DNA of 64,000 nucleotides from Rivularia sp. MS3 (GCA_019192545.1 JAHCMI010000029.1:29199-93198), one strand, 5' to 3'. Counted from the first letter of the stretch, positions 26,846 to 36,746 are shown. Notes: generated by a model from the sequence alone, not told the origin. Program-made: numbers and translations.

Positions 26846-28282
26846 TTAACCGACACTTCCTTCTAACTTTAAACTCAATAATTTATCAGCTTCCACAGCA
26901 AACTCCATCGGTAGCTGATTAAACACATCCTTACAAAAACCGCTTATCATCATCGCGATCGCATCTTCTGTAGAAATACCGCGTTGAGAAAAGTAAAATA
27001 ATTGATCTTCCCCAATCTTGGAAGTAGAGGCTTCGTGTTCTACTTTTCCAGAATTATTCTGTACTTGAATATAAGGAAAAGTATTCGCATGAGCGTTATC
27101 CCCAATTAACATTGAGTCGCATTGAGAATAATTTCGCGCACCATCAGCTTTCTTGTTAACTTTTACTAAACCCCGATAGCTATTGCTGGATTTACCCGCT
27201 GAAATTCCTTTAGAAATAATTGTAGAACGAGTATTCTTACCTACATGAACCATTTTGGTTCCGGTGTCGGCTTGCTGCATATTATTAGTCAGCGCTACCG
27301 AATAAAATTCACCTACAGAATTATCCCCTACTAAAACGCAACTGGGATATTTCCAAGTAATTGCCGAACCAGTTTCTACCTGAGTCCAAGATATTTTAGA
27401 ATTCTTTCCCTTACACAAACCACGTTTAGTGACAAAGTTGTAAATACCGCCTTTACCATTTTCATCTCCGGCGTACCAATTTTGTACGGTAGAATATTTA
27501 ATTTCGGCATTATCCAACGTCACAAGTTCCACAACTGCCGCATGTAGCTGGTTGCTATCGTACATCGGAGCCGTACAACCTTCGAGGTAAGAAACGTAAC
27601 TATCTTCTTCGGCAACAATTAAAGTACGTTCAAATTGCCCGGTATCGCCATTATTAATCCGAAAATAAGTAGATAGTTCCATCGGGCATTTTACGCCTTT
27701 GGGAATAAATACGAAAGAACCATCGCTAAAAACAGCAGAATTCAAGGCTGCAAAATAATTGTCGGCAACCGGAACTACACTTCCAAGATACTTTTGGACT
27801 AATTCTGGGTGTTCCTGCAAAGCTTCAGAAATTGAGCAAAAAATAACTCCCTCTTCTGCCAACTTTTCTTTAAAAGTAGTTGCTACCGATACACTATCAA
27901 AAATAGCGTCTACAGCAACGTTCGCTAAACGTTTCTGTTCCGATAGTGGAATACCCAACTTCTCAAAGGTTTCCAACAAAGTTGGATCTACTTCATCTAA
28001 ACTTTTCTTCTTAGCACTTTGCTTGGGTGCAGAATAATAAATGATATTTTGGTAATCAATTGCAGGATAACCAACGCTAGCCCAATCTGGTTCGGTCATC
28101 TTTTGCCATTGACGGTAAGCTTTGAGGCGAAACTCCAGCATAAATTCCGGCTCGTTTTTCTTGGCACTAATTAAACGAATCACATCCTCGTTTAGTCCCC
28201 GAGGTATGCTATCCGTTTCGATGTCGGTAACGAAACCGTACTTGTAAGGCTGGTTGACTAAGGTTTTTACGGTGGCACTCAT
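26846..28282 (-). CDS. sufB: Fe-S cluster assembly scaffold SufB
   Basis: Core scaffold on which clusters are built with SufC and SufD. 478 residues. It shows the family blocks [60 protein letters not shown] and [20 protein letters not shown], the last including the conserved cysteine, and the C-terminal [16 protein letters not shown]. First gene of sufBCDS, read away from sufR; the 224-base divergent region carries two SufR operators. The start is the family's usual [17 protein letters not shown]. Confidence 0.97.
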   Translation of the reverse strand: MSATVKTLVNQPYKYGFVTDIETDSIPRGLNEDVIRLISAKKNEPEFMLEFRLKAYRQWQKMTEPDWASVGYPAIDYQNIIYYSAPKQSAKKKSLDEVDPTLLETFEKLGIPLSEQKRLANVAVDAIFDSVSVATTFKEKLAEEGVIFCSISEALQEHPELVQKYLGSVVPVADNYFAALNSAVFSDGSFVFIPKGVKCPMELSTYFRINNGDTGQFERTLIVAEEDSYVSYLEGCTAPMYDSNQLHAAVVELVTLDNAEIKYSTVQNWYAGDENGKGGIYNFVTKRGLCKGKNSKISWTQVETGSAITWKYPSCVLVGDNSVGEFYSVALTNNMQQADTGTKMVHVGKNTRSTIISKGISAGKSSNSYRGLVKVNKKADGARNYSQCDSMLIGDNAHANTFPYIQVQNNSGKVEHEASTSKIGEDQLFYFSQRGISTEDAIAMMISGFCKDVFNQLPMEFAVEADKLLSLKLEGSVG

Positions 28283-28361
28283 CGCTATATTCTCGCTTCG
28301 TTCGCTTAGCTTTTTCTCTCTTTAAGGATGGGAGACGGGCTTGATTGCTTATTCCCATATT

Positions 28362-28380
28362 GCGTGACTGTTAGTCACGC
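28362..28380 (-). promoter_or_regulatory. Hairpin in the sufB leader
   Basis: GCGTGACT (28362-28369), GTT, AGTCACGC (28373-28380): an 8-bp perfect stem with a 3-base spacer, 80-98 bases ahead of the sufB ATG. Differs from the SufR site sequence. It may be a leader stem or another regulator's operator. Confidence 0.5.
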
Positions 28381-28405
28381 GACTGTTACAATAATGATGA
28401 AGACT

Positions 28406-28427
28406 AAAACAACAGCCAAGTTGTTTT
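28406..28427. promoter_or_regulatory. SufR operator 1
   Basis: CAAC (28410-28413), six bases, GTTG (28420-28423), extended to an 8+8 perfect inverted repeat (AAAACAAC / GTTGTTTT). This equals the published SufR consensus CAAC-N6-GTTG in cyanobacteria. It is the site closer to sufB. Confidence 0.9.
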
Positions 28428-28454
28428 AATGTATCTTCATTTTACGCTAGATTA

Positions 28455-28470
28455 ACAACAATGATGTTGT
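28455..28470. promoter_or_regulatory. SufR operator 2
   Basis: ACAAC (28455-28459), AATGAT, GTTGT (28466-28470): a second perfect CAAC-N6-GTTG site, 46 bases centre-to-centre from the first and 37 bases ahead of the sufR start. It allows autoregulation as well as sufBCDS repression. Confidence 0.9.
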
Positions 28471-28506
28471 CAAAGTGAAATTTTCTTTAATATTTTTAGG
28501 ACGACG

Positions 28507-29172
28507 ATGGAAACTAGCCACCAGTCCTCAACCAAACAAGATATATTGAAATATCTGCTTAAAGAGGTGCATGCTACTGCTTTGCAGCTTGCAGAAGCCT
28601 TAAAAGTGAGTCCTCAAGCGATTCGCCGTCATTTAAAGGATTTAGAGGGTGAAGAGTTAATAGTTTATTCCTCCGAACAGACGGGAATGGGTCGTCCGCA
28701 ACATATTTATCAATTGAGCGGTAAAGGCAAAGAACGCTTGCGTCGAGAAGTTGGGGATAGTTATAGCAAATTTACTGTTTCTTTACTTGACACTTTAACA
28801 GAAACAGTAGGAAGAGACCAAGTAAGTTCGATTTTACAGAAACAATGGGAGCGTAAAGCCCAAGAATATCGGCAACATTTAGGAAAAGGTTCCTTACATA
28901 CCAGAGTGGCGACTTTAGTGGAACTCAGGAAAGCCGAAGGTTTCATGGCTGAGTACCATTCTGTAGAAACTTCAGGCTCGCAAACAAAAGACAAATTTAT
29001 TTTTCTAGAACATAATTGTGCAATTTCCAACGTTGTAGAATCATTTCCTAGCGTCTGCGGACATGAGTTAGAAATGTTTGCTGCTGTTTTACCCGATTGT
29101 ACGGTAGAACGTACTCATTGGATTATCAATGGCGAACATAGGTGTGGGTATTTAATAGAAGCTAGTAAATAG
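28507..29172 (+). CDS. sufR: Fe-S dependent transcriptional repressor SufR
   Basis: 221 residues. N-terminal winged helix-turn-helix (QLAEALKVSPQAIRRHLKDL) of the DeoR/ArsR-like type, and a C-terminal cluster domain with four cysteines: one in EHNCAIS, then CGHE, PDCTVE and HRCGYL. The last three are the ligands described for cyanobacterial SufR, C-x12-C-x13-C. Holo-SufR represses the divergent sufBCDS operon and its own gene; loss of the cluster under iron or oxidative stress relieves repression. Two operators lie immediately upstream. A small conserved gene follows 68 bases later. Confidence 0.96.
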   Translation: METSHQSSTKQDILKYLLKEVHATALQLAEALKVSPQAIRRHLKDLEGEELIVYSSEQTGMGRPQHIYQLSGKGKERLRREVGDSYSKFTVSLLDTLTETVGRDQVSSILQKQWERKAQEYRQHLGKGSLHTRVATLVELRKAEGFMAEYHSVETSGSQTKDKFIFLEHNCAISNVVESFPSVCGHELEMFAAVLPDCTVERTHWIINGEHRCGYLIEASK

Positions 29173-29209
29173 TTAGTAGTTAGCAGTTAGCAATTACTAA
29201 CTACCAATT
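29172..29209. repeat. Heptamer-derived hairpin after sufR
   Basis: TAGTTAGTA just after the sufR stop pairs with TACTAACTA about 20 bases later. It is made of the same TTAGTAG/TTAGCAG units as the repeat at 4185-4225. Confidence 0.5.
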
Positions 29210-29240
29210 ACCATTATTAATAAAAATATAAATCTAGGCT

Positions 29241-29498
29241 ATGGAATTTCAACAGCAACCAACAACACAATTTTTATCTTCCGAAGAATCAGCAAAGGTT
29301 GATGCTGCTTTACTTTCCTCTCCAGAAAAGTTTTTGACTCGATTGACAATTTCTTCATTGAGAGTGTTGCAGCAGATAGCAAAGGAAAACAATATTGCTA
29401 TTGAAGAATTAACTGCGCCGCAAATCATCGCTTGGTTTGAGAAGGATGGCAAAATTAGAAGAGATGAAGGAGTAGAAGCGGCTTTTTTAAAGTGGTAG
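29241..29498 (+). CDS. Small conserved hypothetical protein downstream of sufR
   Basis: 85 residues, soluble and mostly helical: a Gln/Thr-rich start, then SSEESAKVDAALLSSPEKFL and TISSLRVLQQIAKENNIAIE, then ELTAPQIIAWFEKDGKIR. The C-terminal half looks like a small helix-turn-helix or helical bundle, but there is no firm family. It is on the same strand as sufR, 68 bases apart, and may be co-transcribed. I believe similar short proteins occur next to sufR in other cyanobacteria, but cannot verify this. Confidence 0.65.
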   Translation: MEFQQQPTTQFLSSEESAKVDAALLSSPEKFLTRLTISSLRVLQQIAKENNIAIEELTAPQIIAWFEKDGKIRRDEGVEAAFLKW

Positions 29499-29649
29499 CT
29501 TTTGCAGAAATAAAATTATCTTAACGGGTAATTAATAAGATTAAAATTTGATATTCTACTTAATGTAATTTTTCTGTTTTAGTCGTGCCCATAACCTAAT
29601 TTATCTAATTAATCAAGTACTATTCTAATAATCATCTAATAATCATTTT

Positions 29650-30582
29650 TCAGGAGCCTTTGAAAACTCTGGGATTAATACCGGAATCTTGATTGTCGTA
29701 AAAAGGTTTAATAAGCTCTTTCAATGGTTGGAATGGCAAACTTATGCTGTAATTTAATTCTTGCAGGGCATCAGCTATAAATTTCGCATTTTTTGCTAAG
29801 CCCCATTTATCTTGAAAATGATGTATGCTTTTACATTTCCAAACATAATTCCAGATTAATAAATAGTAAGGAATATCTGATAATCTTAATTCTGTAGTTT
29901 TGAGATAATTAACAATGCTTTCTGGCTCCAAATAAATAGTCCCACCTGCCGCAAACACCGATAAAGAAAAATCAATATCTTGAGCAAAATTCATTAAACT
30001 TTCATCAAAATTACCTATTTGAGAGAAAATAGCTGTACGTACTAAAACACAACCCAAATCTACTATCTGTGTTGGATGGCGCTTTAACAAAGGCTGCACT
30101 TGCTCGAAAGACTTCTTGATAAATAACCTTCTATCAAATAAATCTAAGCTTCCATCTTTATATTGAAACTCTAAAGTACCTCCAGCCGAGTGAACTCTAG
30201 GCTTTTCTGATGTTAGCTGAAGACAAACAGGGCTAACAACTGAAGCATTAGTTTCTTGGCTGCAATGCATTAATTTATTTAACCAGCCAGCAGTTACTAA
30301 AACATCATTATTGAGAAAAACAACGTATTCGGTATCTACATATTTCAAAGCAATGTTACGTGCTTGATTTGAAGATACATATTTATCTGTACGTATTAAA
30401 CGAAATCCTTTTTCCTGGGATTTTGTCTCAATATACTGCCTAACCTTTTTTGGAGAATAACCATCTATATAAATTAATTTAAAAGGAATATTTGTGTACT
30501 TGTAAATACTTTCTAATGATTCTTCGGTGTATTGAAAGCATTCGTGGGGCACGACTACAAGAGTTACTTTTGGGTATGACAT
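29650..30582 (-). CDS. Family 2 glycosyltransferase
   Basis: 310 residues with the GT-A fold of family 2. The N-terminal strand VTLVVVPHECFQYTEESLESI is followed by the donor-binding LIYIDGYS and by VVFLNNDVLVTAGWL, in which NND replaces the usual DxD. A hydrophobic acceptor region contains CVLVRTAIFSQIGNFDE. No membrane anchor is obvious. It probably transfers a sugar to an envelope or extracellular polysaccharide acceptor. It is isolated; no other polysaccharide gene adjoins. Confidence 0.88.
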   Translation of the reverse strand: MSYPKVTLVVVPHECFQYTEESLESIYKYTNIPFKLIYIDGYSPKKVRQYIETKSQEKGFRLIRTDKYVSSNQARNIALKYVDTEYVVFLNNDVLVTAGWLNKLMHCSQETNASVVSPVCLQLTSEKPRVHSAGGTLEFQYKDGSLDLFDRRLFIKKSFEQVQPLLKRHPTQIVDLGCVLVRTAIFSQIGNFDESLMNFAQDIDFSLSVFAAGGTIYLEPESIVNYLKTTELRLSDIPYYLLIWNYVWKCKSIHHFQDKWGLAKNAKFIADALQELNYSISLPFQPLKELIKPFYDNQDSGINPRVFKGS

Positions 30583-31311
30583 AAATTTTTATCAACTAAT
30601 ATCGAAGAACTTGTTTATTTAATCAACGATATCCTTTATTTCGGAAAAAAGTATAAATTTTAGATGCTTACTTAGATAAAAAGCGATTAGCTCTACTTAA
30701 AATCACTGTAATGATTGAGTAAAAATACTGGTTAACCTGCTTTTATCTTCAGTTTAGTCATAGTCAATAATATTTAATTATAAAAATTTTAATTAAATAT
30801 TTATGACCTTAATATGTTCCTGTCTGTATTTTCTTGAGTATTTAAATCTAACCTAATACTCAGTATTCATTTTCAAGAATAATTTTAGATAATAAATTAG
30901 GAGCAACCAATTAATAGATCGCTCCTAATTTAGGATAAATATTGTTGAATTCACACGTTAATTAATCTGAACGATTTCAAAACTTTCTCGATTGAGAAAT
31001 AGTCAGTACTAGACCAGATATCGTTTAATATTAAAAAAATACATATGAATTACCTTAATACATTGCATTGCAAAACCAGTGATATCTTTTGATTTTCAAT
31101 GACTCTACTGCATTATGCTTTGCTAAAGTACTTCAGTGAAGTGGTGTGACAGAATTGACTGCGGTGAAGCAGTTTATCTTGGTGTTACGATTTAAACTTA
31201 AGACTTTTTACCAACGTTACTTTCATAAAATATAGAATAAATTTCGTTGGAACGAGCGAACCATATTTACCAATACTGTATTACCATTGCCAAAGTGTGA
31301 GGCGACCATTA
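30583..31311. other. 729-base spacer
   Basis: Contains the 11-bp hairpin at 30894-30931. No protein frame. The stretch 31090-31200 has several short self-complementary runs (CTTCAGTGAAGTGG, GACTGCGGTGAAGCAGT) and could be transcribed as the 3' part of the RRM gene's mRNA, but I cannot show that. Confidence 0.5.
30894..30931 (-). terminator. 11-bp hairpin, possible terminator for minus-strand transcripts
   Basis: AAATTAGGAGC (30894-30904) and GCTCCTAATTT (30921-30931) are perfectly complementary around a 16-base loop. On the minus strand the stem is followed by ATTATCTAAAATTATT, so it could end the RRM transcript 380 bases beyond its stop codon. Confidence 0.45.
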
Positions 31312-31599
31312 TTAGCCCCAACTTCCACCACCACCGGAGCGTCTGTTACCTCGGTCTTCTCGCGGTCTTGCTTTATTAACCTTCATTACGCGACCCATCC
31401 ATTCAGCACCATCTAAAGCCTGAATAGCTGAGCTTTCTTCGTCTTCTGATTGCATTTCGACAAAACCGAAACCTCTCGATCTGCCAGTTTCCCTGTCAGT
31501 GGGTAACTGAACCCGCTTTACGCTGCCATACTCGGCAAAAACCTTACTAAGGTCTTCTTGAGTAACATCGTATGATAAATTTCCAACGTAGATAGACAT
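31312..31599 (-). CDS. RRM-type RNA-binding protein (Rbp family)
   Basis: 95 residues: a single RNA-recognition motif with RNP2 (IYVGNL) and RNP1 (RGFGFVEM), followed by a short basic and glycine-rich tail (RPREDRGNRRSGGGGSWG). This is the cyanobacterial Rbp family, in which the glycine-tailed members are cold-inducible and the proteins bind and localise mRNA. The start at 31599 (MSIYVGNLSYDVT) is the family start; an upstream in-frame ATG at 31635 would add 12 unrelated residues. The 550-base upstream spacer may hold a long regulated leader. Confidence 0.95.
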   Translation of the reverse strand: MSIYVGNLSYDVTQEDLSKVFAEYGSVKRVQLPTDRETGRSRGFGFVEMQSEDEESSAIQALDGAEWMGRVMKVNKARPREDRGNRRSGGGGSWG

Positions 31600-32150
31600 G
31601 AGACTCTCCAGAATCCAACCGTGCAGAGGGGACATCCGGAAAGCTGCTTGCGACTTTTACTTAATAACAAGAACACAATTACCGAACGTACTTCTCCTGG
31701 ATTATCCTACCACAACTTTTTTGCTCTCTTTACTTATTATCTATAGGGAAAATACAAAATTGCTGCTATTAGCTATCCGAAGGTCAGATAAGTATCAGTT
31801 TTTACTATCATTTTGATAGTTTAATTAAATTAATTATTTGTCAAGAGACTGCTGAATTTGATCGATATTAAAATCAACCCCTGGCGATATGCACAAATCA
31901 AATAGCTAAATTGCTTTGACTTGGTACTCGATGTTATTGCTTACTTGTTATCGGCTTAACTTGTAGGAATTACACTTTCCTATTTCGATAAATTTAAATT
32001 GAGGTTTTAAGCGCATAATTGCTAGTTACTTGAGAGCAATCTTTGGATATTTCAATTTATAAGTAAGGTTATATAAATAACAATAAACCGAAAAAAATTT
32101 TAACTGTAACTGCTACTGCTATTGCAAAAATTACCATCTAAGTTAAAAAT
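31600..32150. other. 551-base spacer upstream of the RRM gene
   Basis: Upstream region of the RRM gene and 3' region of the 104-residue protein gene, both minus strand. AT-rich. No confident hairpin, RNA or ORF found. Confidence 0.5.
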
Positions 32151-32465
32151 TTAGTCGGCAACATAGCGCCATCCCTCTGGTTCATATTCGCGCTGAATTC
32201 TCACCATCCAATCGCCTTGAGGTACATTGATGCAACCGTGTTCTTCGTGAACTAGTAAAGCATTCCCAGAAAAAACACGTAGGTGTAAGCTGCTATCCTC
32301 TGTATATAATTGTGCAATCCCATCCGATATACGATGTTTGTGTCCGGTAACTTCTCCTTCAGCTAAAACAAGGTGATGAAGGACTTCGTGGCGGTCATCT
32401 GGTTTTTTGCCTTCAGTTGGCTTTACGGGAAGTAAAATTACATCGCCTTGACGAATCGGTTTCAT
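32151..32465 (-). CDS. Small conserved protein, 104 residues
   Basis: Starts MKPIRQGDVILLPVKPTEGK and continues VLAEGEVTGHKHRIS and VFSGNALLVHEEHGCINVPQ, ending with VRIQREYEPEGWRYVAD. The predominance of short strands with GDV, GEVTGH and EEHG turns suggests a small beta-barrel; three His in GHKH and EEH could bind a metal. I recall similar proteins in cyanobacteria and actinobacteria, without a known function. No signal or membrane segment. It stands alone and starts with a good in-frame ATG. Confidence 0.7.
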   Translation of the reverse strand: MKPIRQGDVILLPVKPTEGKKPDDRHEVLHHLVLAEGEVTGHKHRISDGIAQLYTEDSSLHLRVFSGNALLVHEEHGCINVPQGDWMVRIQREYEPEGWRYVAD

Positions 32466-32956
32466 CAGTTTTCCTCGCGATCGCAGTTAAATAATTTGTT
32501 TGAAATATGGTACTTATTTAAATTCAATTTTGGCACAATTCTCAATATTGGCAAAAAAAACAAAAAATGAAAAACAAGTAAGCCAACTGATTAAAATTCC
32601 CGAATTATCTTAACTGGTAAGCATTTGATTGGTTATCTGAGGTTGATTTTAACAACTTTAAACAGCAATAAATAAAAATGGTAGTCGCCAATTACGTCCA
32701 ATATAAGTTAAAGATTGAAATAACTGCCTTTCTCAATCGCCCGATTCCCACTATCTTATCTTTGAGAGGTATTTAAACTGCCTTTAAAGAAGTGTCCGGG
32801 GATTGAAACCCCGATAAAAAAGGGTTTTAAATAAAGCTGGGCATTTTATATAACAGTTATTGTCTTGCTCGGCAGTGAAATTTTATCTTGACATTAACAA
32901 TCGATTGTACCACTTTGACTTTTTAGCCCAGCAGCTATATTTTTCTTGAAATTTCC
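32466..32956. other. 491-base spacer upstream of topA
   Basis: Divergent promoter region. It contains a hairpin CGGGG (32797-32801) / CCCCG (32809-32813) with an ATTGAAA loop followed by ATAAAAAA, about 145 bases before topA. The loop resembles the end of a CRISPR repeat but occurs once only. A 32-codon frame at 32678-32776 has no recognisable product. Confidence 0.5.
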
Positions 32957-35644
32957 ATGTCAACTCTCGTTATTGTCGAATCTCCGACCAAAGCTAAAAC
33001 TATTCGTAACTACTTACCATCAGATTACCGGGTAGAAGCTTCGATGGGTCATGTACGTGACTTGCCACAGTCTGCTAGTGAAATTCCCGCCGCTGTCAAA
33101 GGAGAAGAATGGGCGAAGTTGGGAGTAAACGTAGAATCAAATTTTGAACCGTTGTACGTAGTTCCCAAAACTAAGAAACAGGTTGTCAGCCAGTTGAAAC
33201 AAGCGCTTAAAGAAGCATCAGAACTGATTTTGGCAACTGACGAAGACCGCGAAGGTGAAAGTATCAGCTGGCATTTATACCAACTGTTAAAACCTAAAGT
33301 TCCTACAAAACGGATGGTGTTTCATGAAATTACTTCTGAAGCAATAAAAAAAGCCCTGAAAAATACCCGTACAGTTGACGAACAGTTGGTTCGCGCTCAA
33401 GAAACGCGACGAATTTTAGACCGACTCGTAGGCTATACCCTTTCACCTTTGCTGTGGAAAAAAATTGCCTGGGGTTTGTCTGCTGGAAGAGTACAGTCTG
33501 TAGCGGTGCGATTGTTAGTGCAGCGGGAAAGGGAACGTCGTGCTTTTAATCAAGGTTCTTACTGGGATTTAAAAGCGGTTTTGAGTCAGAGTGCAAATAA
33601 AGGAAGTAAAGAACAATCTTTTAATTCCGTATTAGTTAGTTTGGCAGGAACCAAGCTCGCAACAGGTAGTGATTTCGATCCAGCAACCGGACAAATTGCC
33701 GCAGGTCGTAAAGTTGTACTACTCAACCAACAAGAAGCCGAAGCTCTTAAAGCACGGATAACCGATAAAACTTGGAAAGTTACCAATCTTGAAGAACGTC
33801 CGGTAACGCGCAAACCAGCACCTCCGTTTACGACTTCAACCTTGCAGCAGGAATCTAACCGTAAGCTACGTTTATCAGCCCGCGATACGATGCGAGTTGC
33901 TCAAAACCTTTACGAACAAGGCTACATTACCTACATGCGTACCGACTCGGTACATTTGTCGGAACAAGCAGTAACAGCAGCCAGAGAATGCGTGCAAAAA
34001 CTTTACGGTAAAGAATTTTTGTCCCCCCAGGCGCGAAAATACACGACGAAATCTAAAAGCGCTCAAGAAGCCCACGAAGCTATTCGTCCGGCCGGTAGCA
34101 GTTTCCGCACTCCTCAAGAAACAGGTTTAAGCGGAAGAGAACTGCAATTATACGATTTAATCTGGAAGCGCACTGTTGCCTGTCAAATGGCAGATGCAAA
34201 ACAAACTCAAATCACCATGCATTTACTAGTGGAAGATGCGGGTTTTCGTTCTTCAGGTAAGCGAATTGATTTTCCAGGTTTTTTACGTGCTTATGTAGAA
34301 GGTTCTGACGATCCCGAAGCTGCACTTGAAGACAAAGAAGTGATTTTACCTAACTTAAAAGTTGGCGATAATCCCAATTGCAAAGAACTGCAAACTGTAG
34401 GTCATGAAACTCAGCCTCCAGCCCGATTTACAGAAGCAACTTTAGTGAAAACCTTAGAAAGTGAAGGGATTGGTCGTCCTAGTACCTATGCCAGCATTAT
34501 CGGTACTATCGTTGATAAAGGTTATGCCCAATTAACTAATAATGCTTTAATCCCCACATTCACAGCCTTCGCCGTGACTAAATTGCTAGAAACTCACTTC
34601 TCCGAAATTGTTGACCCCAGTTTCACTTCCAAAATGGAGCAAACCCTCGATGATATTTCCACTGGAGAAGCTGAATGGTTACCTTACTTAGAAAAATTCT
34701 ATTTAGGAGAAAAAGGTCTCGATACCTTAGTTAAGGAGCGAGAAAGCCAAATTGATATAAATACATCTAGAACCGTTGACTTAAACATTCCAGATGTGAC
34801 AATCCGCATCGGTAAATTTGGCGCTTATTTAGAAGCTGAAAATGGTGAAGAAGTTGTTACAGCTTCGATTCCCCGAGATTTAACTCCGGCCGACCTCGAT
34901 CCGCAAAAAGTAGAAAAAATACTCAAGCAGAAAACCGAAGGTCCCGACCAAGTCGGAATTCATCCAGAAACCGCTCAGCCGATTTTCATGCTGATTGGTC
35001 CTTACGGCCCTTACGTACAATTAGGTGAAAAGTCCGAAGAAAATCCCAAACCCAAACAAGCTTCCTTACCTAAAAATGTCAAGCCAGAAGACGTAACTGT
35101 GGAAATGGCTGTTGGTCTTTTATCTTTGCCCAGAAAATTAGGAGAACATCCAGAGACTGGTGCTAGTATCCAAGCTAACTTAGGTCGTTTTGGACCTTAC
35201 GTAGTTCATAATGCTAAAGAGGGAAAAGATTACCGTTCGTTGAAAGCTGGTGATGATGTACTTACGGTTACCTTAGAAAGAGCATTAGAATTATTGGCTC
35301 AGCCTAAAAAAGGACGGGGTAGCAGAAGTAATGCTAAAAAGCCATTGCGTGAATTAGGTTCTCACCCAGACAATGAAGAACCGGTAAACGTCTATGAAGG
35401 ACCTTATGGAGTTTACATCAAGCATGGTAAAACCAATGTCGGCATTCCAGAAGGTGAAACTGTAGAAAGCATTACTCTAGAGAAAGCATTGGAATTATTG
35501 GCGAACAAAGCACCAAAGGGCAAATCTACTCGCAAAACAACCAAGGCAAAAACTTCAAGTACTAAAAAATCTTCTGGTAGTAAATCTAAAGCTAAGAGCA
35601 AAACTTCTACTGCTAAATCAAAGAAGAAAACAGAAACAAGCTGA
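32957..35644 (+). CDS. topA: DNA topoisomerase I
   Basis: Type IA topoisomerase that relaxes negative supercoils. The N-terminal TOPRIM domain starts [20 protein letters not shown], with the acidic TDEDREGE motif. The active-site Tyr lies in YITYMRTDS, and EAHEAIRP and [11 protein letters not shown] are also conserved. In place of zinc fingers the C-terminal third carries several repeats of the TopoI C-terminal GRFGPYV type ([34 protein letters not shown]), as usual in cyanobacteria, and a Lys/Ser/Thr-rich tail that binds DNA. The 895 residues match the family. Confidence 0.98.
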   Translation: MSTLVIVESPTKAKTIRNYLPSDYRVEASMGHVRDLPQSASEIPAAVKGEEWAKLGVNVESNFEPLYVVPKTKKQVVSQLKQALKEASELILATDEDREGESISWHLYQLLKPKVPTKRMVFHEITSEAIKKALKNTRTVDEQLVRAQETRRILDRLVGYTLSPLLWKKIAWGLSAGRVQSVAVRLLVQRERERRAFNQGSYWDLKAVLSQSANKGSKEQSFNSVLVSLAGTKLATGSDFDPATGQIAAGRKVVLLNQQEAEALKARITDKTWKVTNLEERPVTRKPAPPFTTSTLQQESNRKLRLSARDTMRVAQNLYEQGYITYMRTDSVHLSEQAVTAARECVQKLYGKEFLSPQARKYTTKSKSAQEAHEAIRPAGSSFRTPQETGLSGRELQLYDLIWKRTVACQMADAKQTQITMHLLVEDAGFRSSGKRIDFPGFLRAYVEGSDDPEAALEDKEVILPNLKVGDNPNCKELQTVGHETQPPARFTEATLVKTLESEGIGRPSTYASIIGTIVDKGYAQLTNNALIPTFTAFAVTKLLETHFSEIVDPSFTSKMEQTLDDISTGEAEWLPYLEKFYLGEKGLDTLVKERESQIDINTSRTVDLNIPDVTIRIGKFGAYLEAENGEEVVTASIPRDLTPADLDPQKVEKILKQKTEGPDQVGIHPETAQPIFMLIGPYGPYVQLGEKSEENPKPKQASLPKNVKPEDVTVEMAVGLLSLPRKLGEHPETGASIQANLGRFGPYVVHNAKEGKDYRSLKAGDDVLTVTLERALELLAQPKKGRGSRSNAKKPLRELGSHPDNEEPVNVYEGPYGVYIKHGKTNVGIPEGETVESITLEKALELLANKAPKGKSTRKTTKAKTSSTKKSSGSKSKAKSKTSTAKSKKKTETS

Positions 35645-35673
35645 TAAGTACCGACTGGAAGCATACTACACTC

Positions 35674-35705
35674 ATAGTCCGGATACTTTCATTCTTCCGG
35701 ACTAT
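35674..35705 (+). terminator. Hairpin after topA
   Basis: ATAGTCCGG (35674-35682) and CCGGACTAT (35697-35705), nine perfect pairs around a 14-base loop, 30 bases after the topA stop. No T-run follows, so termination would be weak or rely on other factors. Confidence 0.5.
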
Positions 35706-35790
35706 TCATTGATCGACTACTGGTTGATTATTGCCAAAGTAAAATACTTCTTAAGAACAGCAATGTCAACCTACCCGTGGCGAATGTGAT

Positions 35791-35895
35791 AACCTAAAAT
35801 AATAAAGGGAGAAATCGCAGTTATCGGTAATGACTTGCTCCCCATAAAAGGTGAGTTAGGTTTGACCCATTTATCAACCAGCGGTGCTGTTTTTT
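35791..35895 (+). promoter_or_regulatory. Possible structured leader RNA ahead of the mini-ORF and aroQ
   Basis: AACCTAA (35791-35797) pairs with TTAGGTT (35856-35862) and, inside, GGGAG (35807-35811) pairs with CTCCC (35838-35842). A short CAGC/GCTG hairpin followed by TTTTTT (35879-35895) comes next, which would act as an attenuator if transcribed. The order of structure, terminator-like stem, ribosome-binding site, short ORF is that of attenuated genes. No known riboswitch consensus was recognised. Confidence 0.35.
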
Positions 35896-35957
35896 ATTTA
35901 TTTTCTCCGTAGTCGATAGTTGACGATCGAGTTATTATCTCAGGAGCGTTCAGTTAA

Positions 35958-36098
35958 ATGGATTATATCGAAAAGGTGCTCGAAAAGCTTAAGGAATTAG
36001 CACGCGAGCTGATTGATGCCCTTTTAGGGCCAGAAGCTGAGCCAGAAGCTGAATTAATTCCTATTCCCGTAGATGGGCGTTCTCGCCGTGGTAGATAG
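35958..36098 (+). CDS. 46-residue ORF overlapping aroQ
   Basis: Reads [20 protein letters not shown], then [20 protein letters not shown] and RSRRGR. An AGGAG sequence (35941-35945, CAGGAGCG) lies 12-16 bases ahead of the ATG. The first 24 residues form an amphipathic helix with a hydrophobic Leu/Ile face, followed by an acidic Pro-rich stretch and a basic tail. The last 26 bases overlap the 5' end of the aroQ frame. It could be a small protein of its own, a coupling peptide for aroQ, or part of an attenuator. No family recognised with certainty. Confidence 0.5.
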   Translation: MDYIEKVLEKLKELARELIDALLGPEAEPEAELIPIPVDGRSRRGR

Positions 36099-36567
36099 TT
36101 GGGATGCTAAGGAAGGAGCCGAACCTTCTTTAAGCATTTTAGTACTGCACGGACCGAATCTGAATTTACTGGGACAGCGAGAACCAGAAATTTATGGTTC
36201 CCTAAAATTGAATGATATCAATCGTCTGTTAGTAGAAGAAGGTCGTTCTCTATCAGTCAAAGTATCTGCCGTGCAGTCTAATCATGAAGGCATCTTAATA
36301 GATGCTATTCATGACGCATTTTTCAATTACCAAGGCATTATTATCAATGCCGGAGCTTATACTCATACGAGCGTAGCATTACGAGATGCTCTCAAGAGCG
36401 TAAATTTACCTACGGTAGAAGTACATTTGAGCAATATATATCGTAGAGAAGATTTTAGACATCATTCATATATCGCACCAGTAGCGATTGGTCAAATTAG
36501 CGGCTTTGGCGCGAAAAGCTATCTTTTAGGATTGCAAGCTTTAGTGTATCACCTCAAAAAATCTTGA
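36073..36567 (+). CDS. aroQ: 3-dehydroquinate dehydratase, type II
   Basis: Converts 3-dehydroquinate to 3-dehydroshikimate in the shikimate pathway; a cytoplasmic dodecamer. The family core begins [22 protein letters not shown] (active-site Tyr at the end of this segment) and continues [32 protein letters not shown] and [22 protein letters not shown]. The frame has about 20 extra residues before the core. The only ATG is at 36073, inside the mini-ORF, so translation may be coupled; an AAGGAAGGAG stretch at 36108-36117, just before the core, has no ATG, GTG or TTG after it. Confidence 0.94.
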   Translation: MGVLAVVDSWDAKEGAEPSLSILVLHGPNLNLLGQREPEIYGSLKLNDINRLLVEEGRSLSVKVSAVQSNHEGILIDAIHDAFFNYQGIIINAGAYTHTSVALRDALKSVNLPTVEVHLSNIYRREDFRHHSYIAPVAIGQISGFGAKSYLLGLQALVYHLKKS

Positions 36568-36746
36568 GTTATACAATAAGAGATAATTTATTTAATTAAT
36601 TTACAGCTAATAGTATTGGTTTTTTGTGGAGGTTATCTCTCCAAAGGTAGAATTTACCAAAAAAAAATTATCTTATCCAGAATTCCTATTAGTGCAATTG
36701 GTAGCTATAACATTATGGGATATCTATATCGGTTTTAATTAACTGT

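Larger units (their letters stand above)
35645..35957. other. topA-aroQ spacer with structured segments
   Basis: 313 bases. It holds the hairpin 35674-35705, the nested inverted repeats at 35791-35862 and a small CAGC/GCTG stem followed by six T (35879-35895). Together these suggest a structured leader in front of the mini-ORF and aroQ. Confidence 0.5.

Noticed and set aside
32797-32813. CRISPR-like ending GGGGATTGAAAC
   Set aside because: Occurs once within a small hairpin; no repeat-spacer periodicity around it.
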